DNA from: SYFY01 sp031385325
Lineage (GTDB): Bacteria; Pseudomonadota; Gammaproteobacteria; Pseudomonadales; Azotimanducaceae
Reading direction: 5' to 3'
NCBI GenBank assembly: GCA_031385325.1
Contig: JANNBJ010000075.1
Location: 1-59,735 of the forward strand
DNA: 59,735 bases
Shown: piece after piece, positions 8,173 to 17,460 of the stretch
How the letters are laid out: every line of letters starts with the position of its first letter
How positions within the stretch are numbered: position 1 is the stretch's first letter
Position numbers and translations under genes: made by a program
The notes under the pieces: generated by a model
Database searches by the model: none
What the model saw: only the letters and a program-made list of their open reading frames with translations
What the model was told of the DNA's origin: nothing

Positions 8173-9654
8173 ATGACCTTTCTGCTTGCCCTGGATCAGG
8201 GCACTTCCAGCTCTCGGGCATTTGTCGTCGATGAAGCGGGGCTGGTGAAAGGACGGGGACAGGAAGCCTTCGACATGAGTTTTCCGGCCAGTGGTTGGGT
8301 GGAGCAGGATCCGGAAGTGCTGTGGAGTACGCTCTTGTCTGCGGCGCGCCTGGCGTTGGCCGATTCCGGGTTGTCCGGTCGCGACATCGCGGCGATCGGC
8401 ATCACCAATCAACGTGAGACGACCCTCCTGTGGGAGCGCGCGACGGGGAAACCCGTGCATAACGCCATTGTCTGGCAGGATCGCCGTACTGCTGAGCGTT
8501 GCGCGCAATTACGGGCGAGTGGTGTCGAGTCCTGGGTGCGGGGGCTGACCGGGCTGCTGCTCGACCCCTACTTTTCGGCCACCAAACTTGCGTGGTTACT
8601 CGATCAGGATCCAGCGCTGCGTGCACGCGCGCAACGTGGTGAGCTCTGTTTTGGCACCGTCGATACCTTTGTCATCTATCGATTGACCGGTGGTCGCAGT
8701 TTTGTGACCGACCCGACCAATGCTTCCCGGACGCTGCTCTTCGACATTCATAAAGGCGCCTGGAGCGAACGGCTGCTGCAGTTGTTCAACATACCCGCCG
8801 AGATCCTGCCGACGGTAGTCGACAGTGCTGGCCAGTTCGGTGTTATCGACAGCCAGTGGTTTGGCGCACCAATTCCCGTGACCGGCGTTGCCGGAGATCA
8901 GCAGGCCGCACTGATTGGGCAGGGCTGTATCCAACCGGGTATGTCCAAGGGAACCTACGGCACCGGCTGCTTTGTGATGACCAATACGGGCCGGACTGCC
9001 CCGACCTCGGACAACAATCTGCTGACGACGGTTGCCTATCGGGTTGCCGGGCAAACCACTTACGCGCTGGAAGGCAGCATTTTTGTTGCCGGGCAGGCGG
9101 TTAAATGGCTGCGCGACGAACTTCGGCTCATCAATAATCCCGCGGAAACCGAAGCATTCTGCCGGGCGACCGGGGGCGAAACCGGGGGTGTTTATCTGGT
9201 GCCGGCGTTCACGGGGCTGGGTGCACCACACTGGCAGCCTGAAGCCCGCGCCCTGCTGTCGGGCATGACACTTGATACGGGCATCGCCCAGGTTGTCACG
9301 GCGACGCTCGCAAGCGTGGTGTACCAGACGTGCGATCTGCTTGATGCGATGAAGGCTGATGGTGCTGCCGTGGCAACACTTCGGGTCGACGGTGGCATGG
9401 TCGTGAATGGCTGGTTGTGCCAGTTCCTGGCAGACCTGCTGGCTGTACCGGTCCAGCGCCCTGTGGTCACTGAAACGACCGTGTTGGGCGCAGCCATCCT
9501 GGCTGCCGTTGGTGTCGGCTTGTTTCCTGACCTCGCCACGGCAGCTGTCCTGTGGAAGCAGGACGTCCTGTACACGCCGAAAATGAGTCAAGCAGATCGT
9601 TCCCGCCATCTGGCAGGCTGGCAACACGCCGTTCGCCAGGCACTCCTCGTGTGA
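8173..9654 (+). CDS. glpK: Glycerol kinase
   Basis: A 493-residue FGGY-family kinase that phosphorylates glycerol to sn-glycerol 3-phosphate in the cytoplasm. The N-terminal ALDQGTSSSRA phosphate-binding motif, GITNQRET, IVWQDRRT, GTYGTGCF and the C-terminal DGGMVVN motif are all present, and the length is normal. The ATG at 8173 has GGAG 8 bases upstream. No glpF or glpD is adjacent. The stop codon lies in a GTGATCC/GGATCAC inverted repeat (9651-9678) without a T-run. It is divergent from the nrd promoter region, so the two promoters share about 150 bases. Confidence 0.97.
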   Translation: MTFLLALDQGTSSSRAFVVDEAGLVKGRGQEAFDMSFPASGWVEQDPEVLWSTLLSAARLALADSGLSGRDIAAIGITNQRETTLLWERATGKPVHNAIVWQDRRTAERCAQLRASGVESWVRGLTGLLLDPYFSATKLAWLLDQDPALRARAQRGELCFGTVDTFVIYRLTGGRSFVTDPTNASRTLLFDIHKGAWSERLLQLFNIPAEILPTVVDSAGQFGVIDSQWFGAPIPVTGVAGDQQAALIGQGCIQPGMSKGTYGTGCFVMTNTGRTAPTSDNNLLTTVAYRVAGQTTYALEGSIFVAGQAVKWLRDELRLINNPAETEAFCRATGGETGGVYLVPAFTGLGAPHWQPEARALLSGMTLDTGIAQVVTATLASVVYQTCDLLDAMKADGAAVATLRVDGGMVVNGWLCQFLADLLAVPVQRPVVTETTVLGAAILAAVGVGLFPDLATAAVLWKQDVLYTPKMSQADRSRHLAGWQHAVRQALLV

Positions 9655-9802
9655 TCCACTGCACAAAACCCGGATCACCCAACACTGCTCGCACAATCGA
9701 ATACAAGGCCGCCATCGCCTTGTAGCTGCACCCGTCTAGGATGTCGATCACCCTGATTTGCAGCAACAGTCCGGCAGGCATCGCAGTATCGTGCTCCCCA
9801 TC

Positions 9803-10852
9803 ATGCAATCCCGCTTGGTCCGGCTGTCGGTTTGGCTGCTCGGCTTTCTGCTGTACATCGGGCTGAGCTGGCAGCTGGTTGAACTCCAGACCGCAGTCGG
9901 CCAGTCGCGAGTCGATCAGACCTTGCTGCTTCTGTGGGCCGGCGGATTGCTGGTTCTGGTCCTGTTTCCACCGGATGCGGTCGCTCATCTGGGATTGCGT
10001 CTGACGTCGCTGCGTGTGATCTGGCTGAACGTTGGTGCAGTTGCCTTGGCGTTGCTGGCTCCGGGCGCAGCGAGGTATCTGCTCCTGAGTGTCCCCTTCA
10101 TTGGTATCGGCTTCGCTTCGACGCGACTGACGCCGCTGGAAGTGGTCGTCAGCGCATTGGCGGGGTGGCTCACGTACGGAATCGTTCTGGTGGTGTTGAT
10201 CCAGAGTACGGACGTCGACGTGCCGGTTGAGCTTATTGCCTTCAGTTTGTTCAGCCTGTCACTGGCGGCCATGGTAGCCAGCGGCGTCGAGATCGCCGAT
10301 CTGCATCGGCAACTGGTCTGGCAACGACAAGGATTGCAGCAGAATCTTGAACGCTTGCGCACAGCGGCGTTTCAGGATGAGCTCACGGGTGTCTTCAATC
10401 GCCGCTTCGTCATGGAAGTTCTGGCTCGGGAAATCGCCTACGTTGATCGAGAGCGCGCTTCGCTGGCGGTTTGTTACTGCGATCTGGATCACTTCAAGGC
10501 CGTGAATGATCGATTTGGCCACGCCGGTGGGGATCAAGCGTTGCACGACTTTGCCAAACTTGCCGGATCCCTGGTTCGATCTGCGGACTATGTGGCGCGT
10601 CTGGGCGGCGAGGAATTCCTGCTGGTGTTGGTTGGAGCGAACGCCGAGCGCGCCAGAAACGTGGCGCAGCGGCTCTGTGTTCGCACTCGAGTACTTCGTA
10701 CCCAATCCGAATCGGGCGCAGTTCAGTTCACCGTTTCCTGCGGGGTCACGGAGTATCGTCGTGGTGAAGGCCTGGCTTCATTGCTGGCTCGCGCCGACCA
10801 GGCGCTGTACCAGGCCAAGCATGGTGGGCGAGACCAGGTGGTCATGGCCTGA
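9803..10852 (+). CDS. Membrane diguanylate cyclase (GGDEF)
   Basis: A protein of about 349 residues with five or six predicted membrane segments in the first roughly 165 residues, a short coiled linker (WQRQGLQQNLERLR) and a C-terminal GGDEF domain that makes cyclic-di-GMP from GTP. The active site reads GGEEF and should be active. An RxxD product-inhibition site (RSAD) lies just before it, which predicts feedback control. The start is uncertain: TTG 9758, GTG 9791 and ATG 9803 are all in frame, none has a convincing ribosome site, and ATG was preferred. The membrane part looks like a sensor of unknown ligand. Confidence 0.9.
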   Translation: MQSRLVRLSVWLLGFLLYIGLSWQLVELQTAVGQSRVDQTLLLLWAGGLLVLVLFPPDAVAHLGLRLTSLRVIWLNVGAVALALLAPGAARYLLLSVPFIGIGFASTRLTPLEVVVSALAGWLTYGIVLVVLIQSTDVDVPVELIAFSLFSLSLAAMVASGVEIADLHRQLVWQRQGLQQNLERLRTAAFQDELTGVFNRRFVMEVLAREIAYVDRERASLAVCYCDLDHFKAVNDRFGHAGGDQALHDFAKLAGSLVRSADYVARLGGEEFLLVLVGANAERARNVAQRLCVRTRVLRTQSESGAVQFTVSCGVTEYRRGEGLASLLARADQALYQAKHGGRDQVVMA

Positions 10853-10859
10853 AGTCTTA

Positions 10860-10887
10860 AGGATGGTCTGATTTATCAGACCATCCT
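10860..10887. repeat. 12-bp perfect stem-loop
   Basis: AGGATGGTCTGA and TCAGACCATCCT pair perfectly around a TTTA loop, 8 bases after the cyclase stop codon. It is the first of five hairpins in a row (to 11008). It may act together with the next one in ending transcription. Confidence 0.75.
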
Positions 10888-10889
10888 GT

Positions 10890-10916
10890 GTGGTGCAGGG
10901 ATGCACCACCATTTTT
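10890..10916 (+). terminator. Rho-independent terminator after the diguanylate cyclase gene
   Basis: GTGGTGCA / TGCACCAC (8-bp perfect stem, GGGA loop) is followed by CATTTTTC. This is a plausible intrinsic terminator for the gene ending at 10852. Confidence 0.7.
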
Positions 10917-10935
10917 CATGCGTGAAACGCAGGGC

Positions 10936-11008
10936 CTCTTCGCAAAAGAGAGGGCGAGGAGCCCTTGAGGCTCCGATCTGATGAATTCGCAGGAGCGAAT
11001 TCATCAGA
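10936..11008. repeat. Three further serial hairpins
   Basis: Three inverted repeats follow the terminator: CTCTT/AAGAG (10937-10951), GGAGCC/GGCTCC (10958-10974, 5-base loop) and TCTGATGAATTCGC/GCGAATTCATCAGA (10977-11008, 14-bp perfect stem, AGGA loop). None has a T-run directly after it on the plus strand, although an A-run (11015-11020) could serve as a T-run on the minus strand. The density of perfect stems in 150 bases is unusual. A structured RNA or a palindromic repeat cluster is possible. Confidence 0.6.
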
Positions 11009-11092
11009 GTTACTTAAAAAACGGGATCGACTATTTGACGGGTAATCTGTCAGTGCGCGGGTGCGGCAAACGGCCTCGGCCATTGCAATTGT

Positions 11093-14000
11093 TTGCGGGT
11101 TCGCGAATCAGGTAATGTTCGCCCGGCGCATCGTCCGCATCCCGTCACTTGCTTGAGCTCACCTGTGTTGAATCGACGTCAGTCCGTACGCCATCCCATT
11201 CAGCTGTCCGCGCTGGCGCATCCACAACAGGGTCGATCCTGGCTGTGCACGGTTCGTGATTTCTGTGAAGCCGGCATGTTGCTGGTCGGCACCGGCACTG
11301 GTCGGCTGACAGGTGCAAAATCCAGCGGCTTTGCGCCGCAAGCCTCGATATCGATGCACTTCTCCGTTGCGACGCGGGAAGGTATCCGGCACTTCCGCTC
11401 CCGGGTCGTGGTCGTCCGGCTGACCGAAGATGGCCTGGGTATGGGCGTTCAGTTCGCCGACGGTGCACTGGCGCCCGCGGCCTATCGATCACTCATGGAT
11501 TTCGCTGTCGCTGCCGGCATGGCACTCGCCGAGGGTGGCGACGTGGTGGCCGGGGCCGATGGCGAAGTTGAAGGCCTCCGTCGCCTGGCTACCGAGATCC
11601 CTGAAGCCTTTCTGCGTGACAAGAGAATCAACGAGCGTGACGCAGCCCGGGTTCGAGGGCGGATCACGCTGGTGACGCAGCGCGCCGTCGAGCGAATCGC
11701 CAGCAACTTCATCAAGTACGGGAAAGAAGAGCTGCTGGTCAAGGCCCGGGATGCCGGTACTAACGCCGTGCAGCTCATGTATTTCGAAGGTCTCAATGTG
11801 CTGGAGCGTCACGAAGCACATTTCCTCAAGGAAATTCCTGGCCAGATCCTCGCGCAGGTCGAGCGTGTCCCTCGCATTGAAGATGTGCTGGAGAAACGCC
11901 GTCGTCGGCAGACCGGGGACGCACAGAAACTGGAAATTGTCGACACGCAGCAGTTCGAGGAATGGTTGTCGATTACAGAAATCATCTCGAAGACGGAACA
12001 GCGGTATGCGGAAGAGCTGCTGGACCTGAGAGCACTGATGGGATTGTTATCACGGCCATGGTCCCACAAGGATGTGCTGCCGGTGGGGCCCGCGACCTTG
12101 ATGTGGGTATTTGACGATGTGCTGCGAAGATTCGATCTGCGTCGCCAGGTGCGCGAAGACTTCTGTCGCATTTTTGAGTCGGCGATGCTGCCGGTGCTGT
12201 CGCCGCTCTATGGTGCCCTGACCAAGGTGCTGAGCGAGAGTGGTGCATTTCCCTCCATCGAGGAGATGCGACGCAAATTGCAGACCAGTGTGATCCGCCG
12301 CACTTCGAGTGGCGTCCGTGTCGATACGGCGGCCTACCAGAAGATGGATGCCAGCGTACGCAACGCGGCGATGGCGGCAGACGGGGTGGGCGCAGGCAGG
12401 CTCGATTTCAATCCCTTCCAGCCGCACGAAGGGGTGGGTGAGAAGGCTTATTCCACTGCGCGCAGCCTGCTCGGACTGCGTCGACGTGCGCGGGAACGCA
12501 TGGGCCAATCGGCAGATGACATGCTCGCGAAACCGGATACGCGGCGTGCTGATCTTCTCAACACGGAAGACATAATGGAGGCGCTGGGCCGGGTCGAGCA
12601 GGATGCGGATGGATCGCCGACCTCAGACCGACGCATGCGGATGCGCCTGATTGATGTGCTGAAGGCCCGGCATGGTGGCCGCAAACTGCTGTCGGAGGAA
12701 GACTACGATACGCTGGAGTTGATGGAAGGACTGGTCGACTCGATCTCCGAGGACCGCTTCATCACCGGTGGGATCCGCGATTGGGTGCGCCGGCTTGAAG
12801 TCACGCTGAACAAACTTGCGGCGCGCGATCCTGAATTTCTGCGGCATGAAGCGGATCGTCCGCACAGCGCGGTGCAGATGCTGAACCAGCTCGCCCGCCT
12901 CGGTAACGCGACTGATGTGTCAGAGGGGATTGACCGAGAAGTCGGTGTTCGGGTTGATGAACTGCTGGCGCGAGTCGTGCGCGAGTATGACAAGAATCCG
13001 GAAGTCATCGAACAGGTTGTGGACGAACTGCATCCACTGCTTGATCGACAGACACAGTCCTATCGCGGCAATGTAGAACGCACCATCAAGGCCAGCGAGG
13101 GGCAGCAGAAACTGGCTCGAGCACGGCGCACGGTACTTGATGAGATGAACACCCGCTTCGAGAACCGCAAGGTTCCGACGCTGCTGATGGATCTGCTCAA
13201 TCCAGGCTGGCGCAATCTGCTGGTACACACCCATCTGCGCAAGGGTCCGGAATCTTCGGAATGGCGTGATCAGCTGGCTATCATCGACCAGATGTTCGGG
13301 CAGTTGTCCGGCGGATTGCGGCCAGAACACGCCGAGTTCGTCAACCCTGACGAACTTCTTAAGCGGGTGGTGGAAGGCCTCAACAGCATTTCCTTTGATC
13401 CGAGCAAACGCACGCCGCTGATCATGAAACTGTCGGCCGCTCTGGTGGGAGATACTGCGGGCAAGAAGGCGCCGGTCAATTTCGAGGATGTGGCCGTCGG
13501 TGGAATGGAGAGACTGCTTTCCTTTGACGGTTTGTTACCGGAACTGAACCCGGAAATTCAGAGCGAGGATGAGGGCGTTCGCAAGGACTTTTCCAAGGCG
13601 TTGGTACGAGCGCGGCGGATTCAGGTAGGAGAGTGGCTCGCTGCCAGCGACGTGCAGGGGCGCCCCGTCATTCTCACTATCGCTTTTGTCGGTGACGCCA
13701 ATGGGTCCTTTGTGCTGGTGAATCGGCGAGGTGTAAAAAACCGGGAACTCGACCTCCGGGCGATGGCGCAGAATTTGTTCGAAGGCAAGATCACCATGCT
13801 CGAGGATTTCGATCTGCCCCTGGTGGAACGAGCCTCCCAACGCATGCTCGAAAACATGCACAACCAACTGGCGTTTCAGGCCAGTCACGACGACCTCACG
13901 CAGTTGCTCAATCGCAAGGAATTCGAACGCGCCGTGGATAGCGCGATTGCGCAGGCTCGAAGGACCGGCGTGCAACATGCGCTGCTGTACCTCGACCTCG

Positions 14001-15163
14001 ATCAGTTCAAGATCGTCAACAACACCAGTGGTCATACTGCCGGTGATGAACTCCTGAAGATCATGGGGGCGACTGTCGCCAAGCCGTTGCAGGGGATGCA
14101 GGCCAGTGTCGCTCGGCTGGGCGGCGATGAATTTGGTGTTCTGCTCACCAACGTATCCAACGTCGATGCTCGCAAGCGGGCCGACGAGGTGCTCACTGCC
14201 ATACGCTCAGAGCGGTTCGTCTGGCAGGGCCGGACCTATACGCTCAGCGCCAGCATTGGTCTGGTGTTCATTGACCAATCCACCGATTCAGTCGATAGCG
14301 TCATGCAATATGCGGACGAGGCGTGTTACGCGGCGAAAGATGCGGGCCGGAATCGGGTGAAAGAATACGAACTGGGTGATGCCCGCATGCTGCGAAGGCG
14401 TGGTGTCATGGAATGGGTTGCCGAGCTTGACAAGGCGATCAACGAAGATCGGCTGATACTGAATTGTCAGCGGATTGCCTCGATCAGCAGTCCGGATCGA
14501 CGAACTGAAGGCCACTACGAGATTCTTCTCACCATGCGAGACGAATTAGGCGAGGTGATGCCTCCATCTGACTTCATCCTGGCAGCGGAAACGTATAACC
14601 GGATGACGGTCATTGATCGTTGGGTGATCGAAAGGGTGTTCACCTGGCTTGCGGACCATCGCAGCCGACTTGATCACTTTGGCGGGTTTTCGATCAACGT
14701 GTCCGGACACTCGGTCAATGACGAGACCTTCCCGGATTTTGTGCTGGAACAGTTCTCACGAACCCAGGCACCCACCTCCAAAGTGTGTTTCGAAATAACG
14801 GAAACCGCTGCCATCGCCAATCTCGATAACGCCGTCGAGTTCATGAATCGAATGAAGATCATTGGCTGTCGTTTTTCTCTCGACGATTTTGGTACGGGAC
14901 TGTCATCGTATTCCTACCTGAGGACCTTGCCCGTTGACTACGTCAAGATCGACGGTGTTTTTGTCAAAGACATCATCACGACACCAGGTGATCAGGCAGT
15001 AGTTCGATCCATCAATGAAATCGGCCACTACATGGGCAAGAAGACGATTGCGGAGTATGTCGAAACCGACGCAATCTTCGCGGCGCTCAAGGACATTGGC
15101 GTCGACTACGCACAAGGTTACTGCATCGAGAAGCCGTGCGAGCTGTCACGACTGGTGTTGTAG
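11093..15163 (+). CDS. PilZ-DUF1631-GGDEF-EAL cyclic-di-GMP signalling protein
   Basis: A very long cytoplasmic protein of up to 1356 residues. An N-terminal PilZ-like segment (RRQSVRHP, then CTVRDFCEAGMLL) suggests c-di-GMP binding. A long DUF1631-type helical region follows (about residues 150-780), then GGDEF (about 935-1100, intact GGDEF motif, no RxxD site) and EAL (about 1110-1350). The EAL signature reads EIL, but the downstream residues NVSG, EITE, DDFGTG and the Lys in VKID are kept, so phosphodiesterase activity is possible. The frame opens at TTG 11093. GTG 11165, just before the PilZ Arg motif, is the likelier start. No membrane segment was seen. Confidence 0.9.
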   Translation: MRVRESGNVRPAHRPHPVTCLSSPVLNRRQSVRHPIQLSALAHPQQGRSWLCTVRDFCEAGMLLVGTGTGRLTGAKSSGFAPQASISMHFSVATREGIRHFRSRVVVVRLTEDGLGMGVQFADGALAPAAYRSLMDFAVAAGMALAEGGDVVAGADGEVEGLRRLATEIPEAFLRDKRINERDAARVRGRITLVTQRAVERIASNFIKYGKEELLVKARDAGTNAVQLMYFEGLNVLERHEAHFLKEIPGQILAQVERVPRIEDVLEKRRRRQTGDAQKLEIVDTQQFEEWLSITEIISKTEQRYAEELLDLRALMGLLSRPWSHKDVLPVGPATLMWVFDDVLRRFDLRRQVREDFCRIFESAMLPVLSPLYGALTKVLSESGAFPSIEEMRRKLQTSVIRRTSSGVRVDTAAYQKMDASVRNAAMAADGVGAGRLDFNPFQPHEGVGEKAYSTARSLLGLRRRARERMGQSADDMLAKPDTRRADLLNTEDIMEALGRVEQDADGSPTSDRRMRMRLIDVLKARHGGRKLLSEEDYDTLELMEGLVDSISEDRFITGGIRDWVRRLEVTLNKLAARDPEFLRHEADRPHSAVQMLNQLARLGNATDVSEGIDREVGVRVDELLARVVREYDKNPEVIEQVVDELHPLLDRQTQSYRGNVERTIKASEGQQKLARARRTVLDEMNTRFENRKVPTLLMDLLNPGWRNLLVHTHLRKGPESSEWRDQLAIIDQMFGQLSGGLRPEHAEFVNPDELLKRVVEGLNSISFDPSKRTPLIMKLSAALVGDTAGKKAPVNFEDVAVGGMERLLSFDGLLPELNPEIQSEDEGVRKDFSKALVRARRIQVGEWLAASDVQGRPVILTIAFVGDANGSFVLVNRRGVKNRELDLRAMAQNLFEGKITMLEDFDLPLVERASQRMLENMHNQLAFQASHDDLTQLLNRKEFERAVDSAIAQARRTGVQHALLYLDLDQFKIVNNTSGHTAGDELLKIMGATVAKPLQGMQASVARLGGDEFGVLLTNVSNVDARKRADEVLTAIRSERFVWQGRTYTLSASIGLVFIDQSTDSVDSVMQYADEACYAAKDAGRNRVKEYELGDARMLRRRGVMEWVAELDKAINEDRLILNCQRIASISSPDRRTEGHYEILLTMRDELGEVMPPSDFILAAETYNRMTVIDRWVIERVFTWLADHRSRLDHFGGFSINVSGHSVNDETFPDFVLEQFSRTQAPTSKVCFEITETAAIANLDNAVEFMNRMKIIGCRFSLDDFGTGLSSYSYLRTLPVDYVKIDGVFVKDIITTPGDQAVVRSINEIGHYMGKKTIAEYVETDAIFAALKDIGVDYAQGYCIEKPCELSRLVL

Positions 15164-15181
15164 CGTTGGTGTTCGACCTGC

Positions 15182-16081
15182 TCAGGTGAGCAGGAATTCG
15201 AGCAGCGCTTTTTGACTGTGCAGACGATTGTGGGCTTCGGCAAAGGCGACACTGCGCGGATCTTCCAGCAGTGTTTCGCTGACTTCCTCACCACGGTGAG
15301 CGGGCAGGCAGTGCATGAAGAGGACATCCTTGCTGGCCAGATCCAGGAGTGATTCGTTGACCTGATAGGGTGCAAACGCCGCCTTGCGATCGCCAACTTC
15401 TTTTTCGTGTCCCATGGATGACCATACATCGGTGACCACCAGATCGGCGCCTTTGACGGCTTCCTGGGGAGAACCAACAATCTTTGTTCGTGGGTTGGCT
15501 TTCAGTAGCGCAGCGTCCGGCAGAAAGTCAGGTGGTGAGCTGATACGCAACTCAAAACCCCACAAGGACGACGCCTCCATATACGAATTGCACATGTTGT
15601 AGCCATCGCCGATGAAGGCCACACATCGCCCCGTGATGGGCCCACGTATTTCTTCAAACGTCTGAATGTCCGCCAGCAACTGACAAGGATGCCCACTCCT
15701 GGTCATCGCGTTTATCACGGGAATGCTGGCATGCCGGGCAAACGACTCGATGCTGGCTTGCGACAGGCAACGGATAATCGCTACATCGACGATTCCGGAG
15801 AGTACGGCGGCGGTATCGGGGATCGGTTCGCCGCGTCCGAGGTGACTGACCTGCGGGTCGAGATAGATGGTGTGACCACCCATCTGATGCATACCGGCCT
15901 CGAACGCCACCCGCGTTCGGGTACTGGCAAGTTCGAAGATCATGGCGGCAGTCTTGCCGATCAGCGGCTGATGCAGTACGCCAGCGGTCTGCAGACGCTT
16001 CAGTTCGTGCGATCGGTTGAGGACTTGCTTCAGCTCTGCGACGGAAAGGCTCGACAGGGTCAGGAAATCACGTTTGCCCAT
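15182..16081 (-). CDS. argF: Ornithine carbamoyltransferase
   Basis: A 299-residue cytoplasmic enzyme that makes citrulline from ornithine and carbamoyl phosphate in arginine synthesis. The carbamoyl-phosphate motif STRTR, the HPCQ loop, DVWSSMG and the catalytic HCLPAHRGEE are all intact. It starts one base after the argD stop, so argD-argF form a tightly coupled two-gene operon. It is convergent with the long GGDEF-EAL gene, 18 bases away. Confidence 0.97.
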   Translation of the reverse strand: MGKRDFLTLSSLSVAELKQVLNRSHELKRLQTAGVLHQPLIGKTAAMIFELASTRTRVAFEAGMHQMGGHTIYLDPQVSHLGRGEPIPDTAAVLSGIVDVAIIRCLSQASIESFARHASIPVINAMTRSGHPCQLLADIQTFEEIRGPITGRCVAFIGDGYNMCNSYMEASSLWGFELRISSPPDFLPDAALLKANPRTKIVGSPQEAVKGADLVVTDVWSSMGHEKEVGDRKAAFAPYQVNESLLDLASKDVLFMHCLPAHRGEEVSETLLEDPRSVAFAEAHNRLHSQKALLEFLLT

Positions 16082-16082
16082 G

Positions 16083-17261
16083 TCACACGCGATTGATCAG
16101 GCTGGACAGGCGCTCGATCAGTTCGTCCGCTTCAGTATTGGTCAATGTCAGCGGCGGCAACAAACGGACGACATTGCCGTGGGTGACATTGATCAGCATG
16201 CCAGCATCGAGCGCCGCCCGGACCAGGTGCGTGCACTCGCTTGTGAACTCCACGGCCAGCATCAAGCCTTTGCCACGAATCTCACGGATATTGTTGTTGC
16301 CTTTCAGATTCTGCTTCAGGCCGTCGAGGATGCGGTGGCCGAGTTCAGTTGCACGAGCGCAGAGCCCTTCGGATTCAATGGTATCGATGACCGCGATCGC
16401 TGCGGCGCAGACGAGAGGATTGCCACCGAACGTACTGCCGTGATTGCCGGGCTGCATGAGATCAGCGGCGGTACCACGAGCAAGACAGGCGCCGATGGGA
16501 ACGCCATTGCCCAGTCCTTTCGCAGTGGTTACTACATCCGGCATGATGCCGCTCTGCTGGTAGGCGAAGTAGGTCCCGGTGCGGCCGTTTCCGGTTTGCA
16601 CTTCATCGAGCATCAGCAGCCAGTTGTTGGCATCACACAGCGCGCGCAACCGAGGCAGGTAGTCGTCGGCTGGAATGTTGATGCCACTCTCGCCCTGCAC
16701 GGGCTCAACAAGAATGGCGACGATCTCATCTTCGTTTTCCGCAATGCGAACGATGGCGTCCACATCGTTGAAAGGCGCGCGCACAAAACCGGGCAGCAGC
16801 GGCTCGAAGCCGGCTTGAACCTTGCGGTTGCCGGTTGCGGTGAGGGTTGCCATGGTTCGGCCGTGGAAACTTTCATCGGTGACGATGATGGTCGGGCGCT
16901 TGATGCCGCGGTTGTGACCATGCAGACGCGCGATCTTGATGGCCGCTTCATTGGCTTCCGCGCCGGAATTTCCGAAGAAAACGCGATCCATGCCAGATAC
17001 GGCGCACAGCTTGTCGGCAAGTTTTGCCTGATTGGGAATGCCATACAGATTTGAGGTGTGCAGTAATCGTCCTGCCTGTTCGGCAATCGCGGCGGTAACG
17101 CGAGGATGTGCGTGTCCAAGCCCGGCCACGGCAAGCCCGGTCAGTGCATCGAAGTACCGCTTGCCGTTCGTGTCTTCGAGGTATGCCCCCTGGCCGCGCT
17201 CGAATGCCACTGGCAGGCGAGCATAGGTCTGCATGAGATGTGAAGAGTTCGAATCGGACAT
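16083..17261 (-). CDS. argD: Acetylornithine aminotransferase
   Basis: A 392-residue class III PLP aminotransferase that converts N-acetylglutamate semialdehyde to N-acetylornithine. It shows the GLGHAHP and NSGAEANEAAIK motifs, LDEVQTG (the Asp that contacts PLP) and the TTAKGLGNG segment with the PLP-binding lysine. The ATG at 17261 has AAGGAAG upstream. It is co-transcribed with argF. An ArgR-like site lies about 35 bases upstream of the start. The enzyme may also serve lysine synthesis (DapC activity), as in E. coli. Confidence 0.96.
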   Translation of the reverse strand: MSDSNSSHLMQTYARLPVAFERGQGAYLEDTNGKRYFDALTGLAVAGLGHAHPRVTAAIAEQAGRLLHTSNLYGIPNQAKLADKLCAVSGMDRVFFGNSGAEANEAAIKIARLHGHNRGIKRPTIIVTDESFHGRTMATLTATGNRKVQAGFEPLLPGFVRAPFNDVDAIVRIAENEDEIVAILVEPVQGESGINIPADDYLPRLRALCDANNWLLMLDEVQTGNGRTGTYFAYQQSGIMPDVVTTAKGLGNGVPIGACLARGTAADLMQPGNHGSTFGGNPLVCAAAIAVIDTIESEGLCARATELGHRILDGLKQNLKGNNNIREIRGKGLMLAVEFTSECTHLVRAALDAGMLINVTHGNVVRLLPPLTLTNTEADELIERLSSLINRV

Positions 17262-17293
17262 GTGTACTTCCTTCCCGGGGGAGGTCGTCTTGG

Positions 17294-17307
17294 TGAATCA
17301 GAAATCA
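17294..17307. promoter_or_regulatory. Candidate ArgR box upstream of argDF
   Basis: TGAATCAGAAATCA matches the ARG-box core TGAAT-N4-ATTCA at 9 of 10 fixed positions. An isolated half-site ATTCA lies at 17318-17322, and a -10-like TACTAT (minus strand, 17331-17326) is just beyond it. The place is right for repression of argDF by ArgR, but a proper second box at the usual 21-base spacing was not seen. Confidence 0.4.
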
Positions 17308-17460
17308 TGCCCATACCATTCACGAATAGTACGAGGGGAACGCCGCGAAAAAGTCGTGGATCGTACTGAAAGCCCCTGGGTAGTTCAATGCAGCACCGGA
17401 TTACCCCGGCCGATCACTGTACCGACTGTGTCTGCTTGCGGTGAAGCCGCGTGCAATGGA

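Noticed and set aside
7672..8508. 278-codon minus-strand frame running from the nrd leader into glpK
   Set aside because: Most of it is antisense to glpK and crosses the nrd promoter. Only the distal 71 codons were kept, as a low-confidence candidate.
9651..9678. GTGATCC/GGATCAC inverted repeat at the end of glpK as a terminator
   Set aside because: It has a 14-base loop and no T-run, so it is not a convincing intrinsic terminator.
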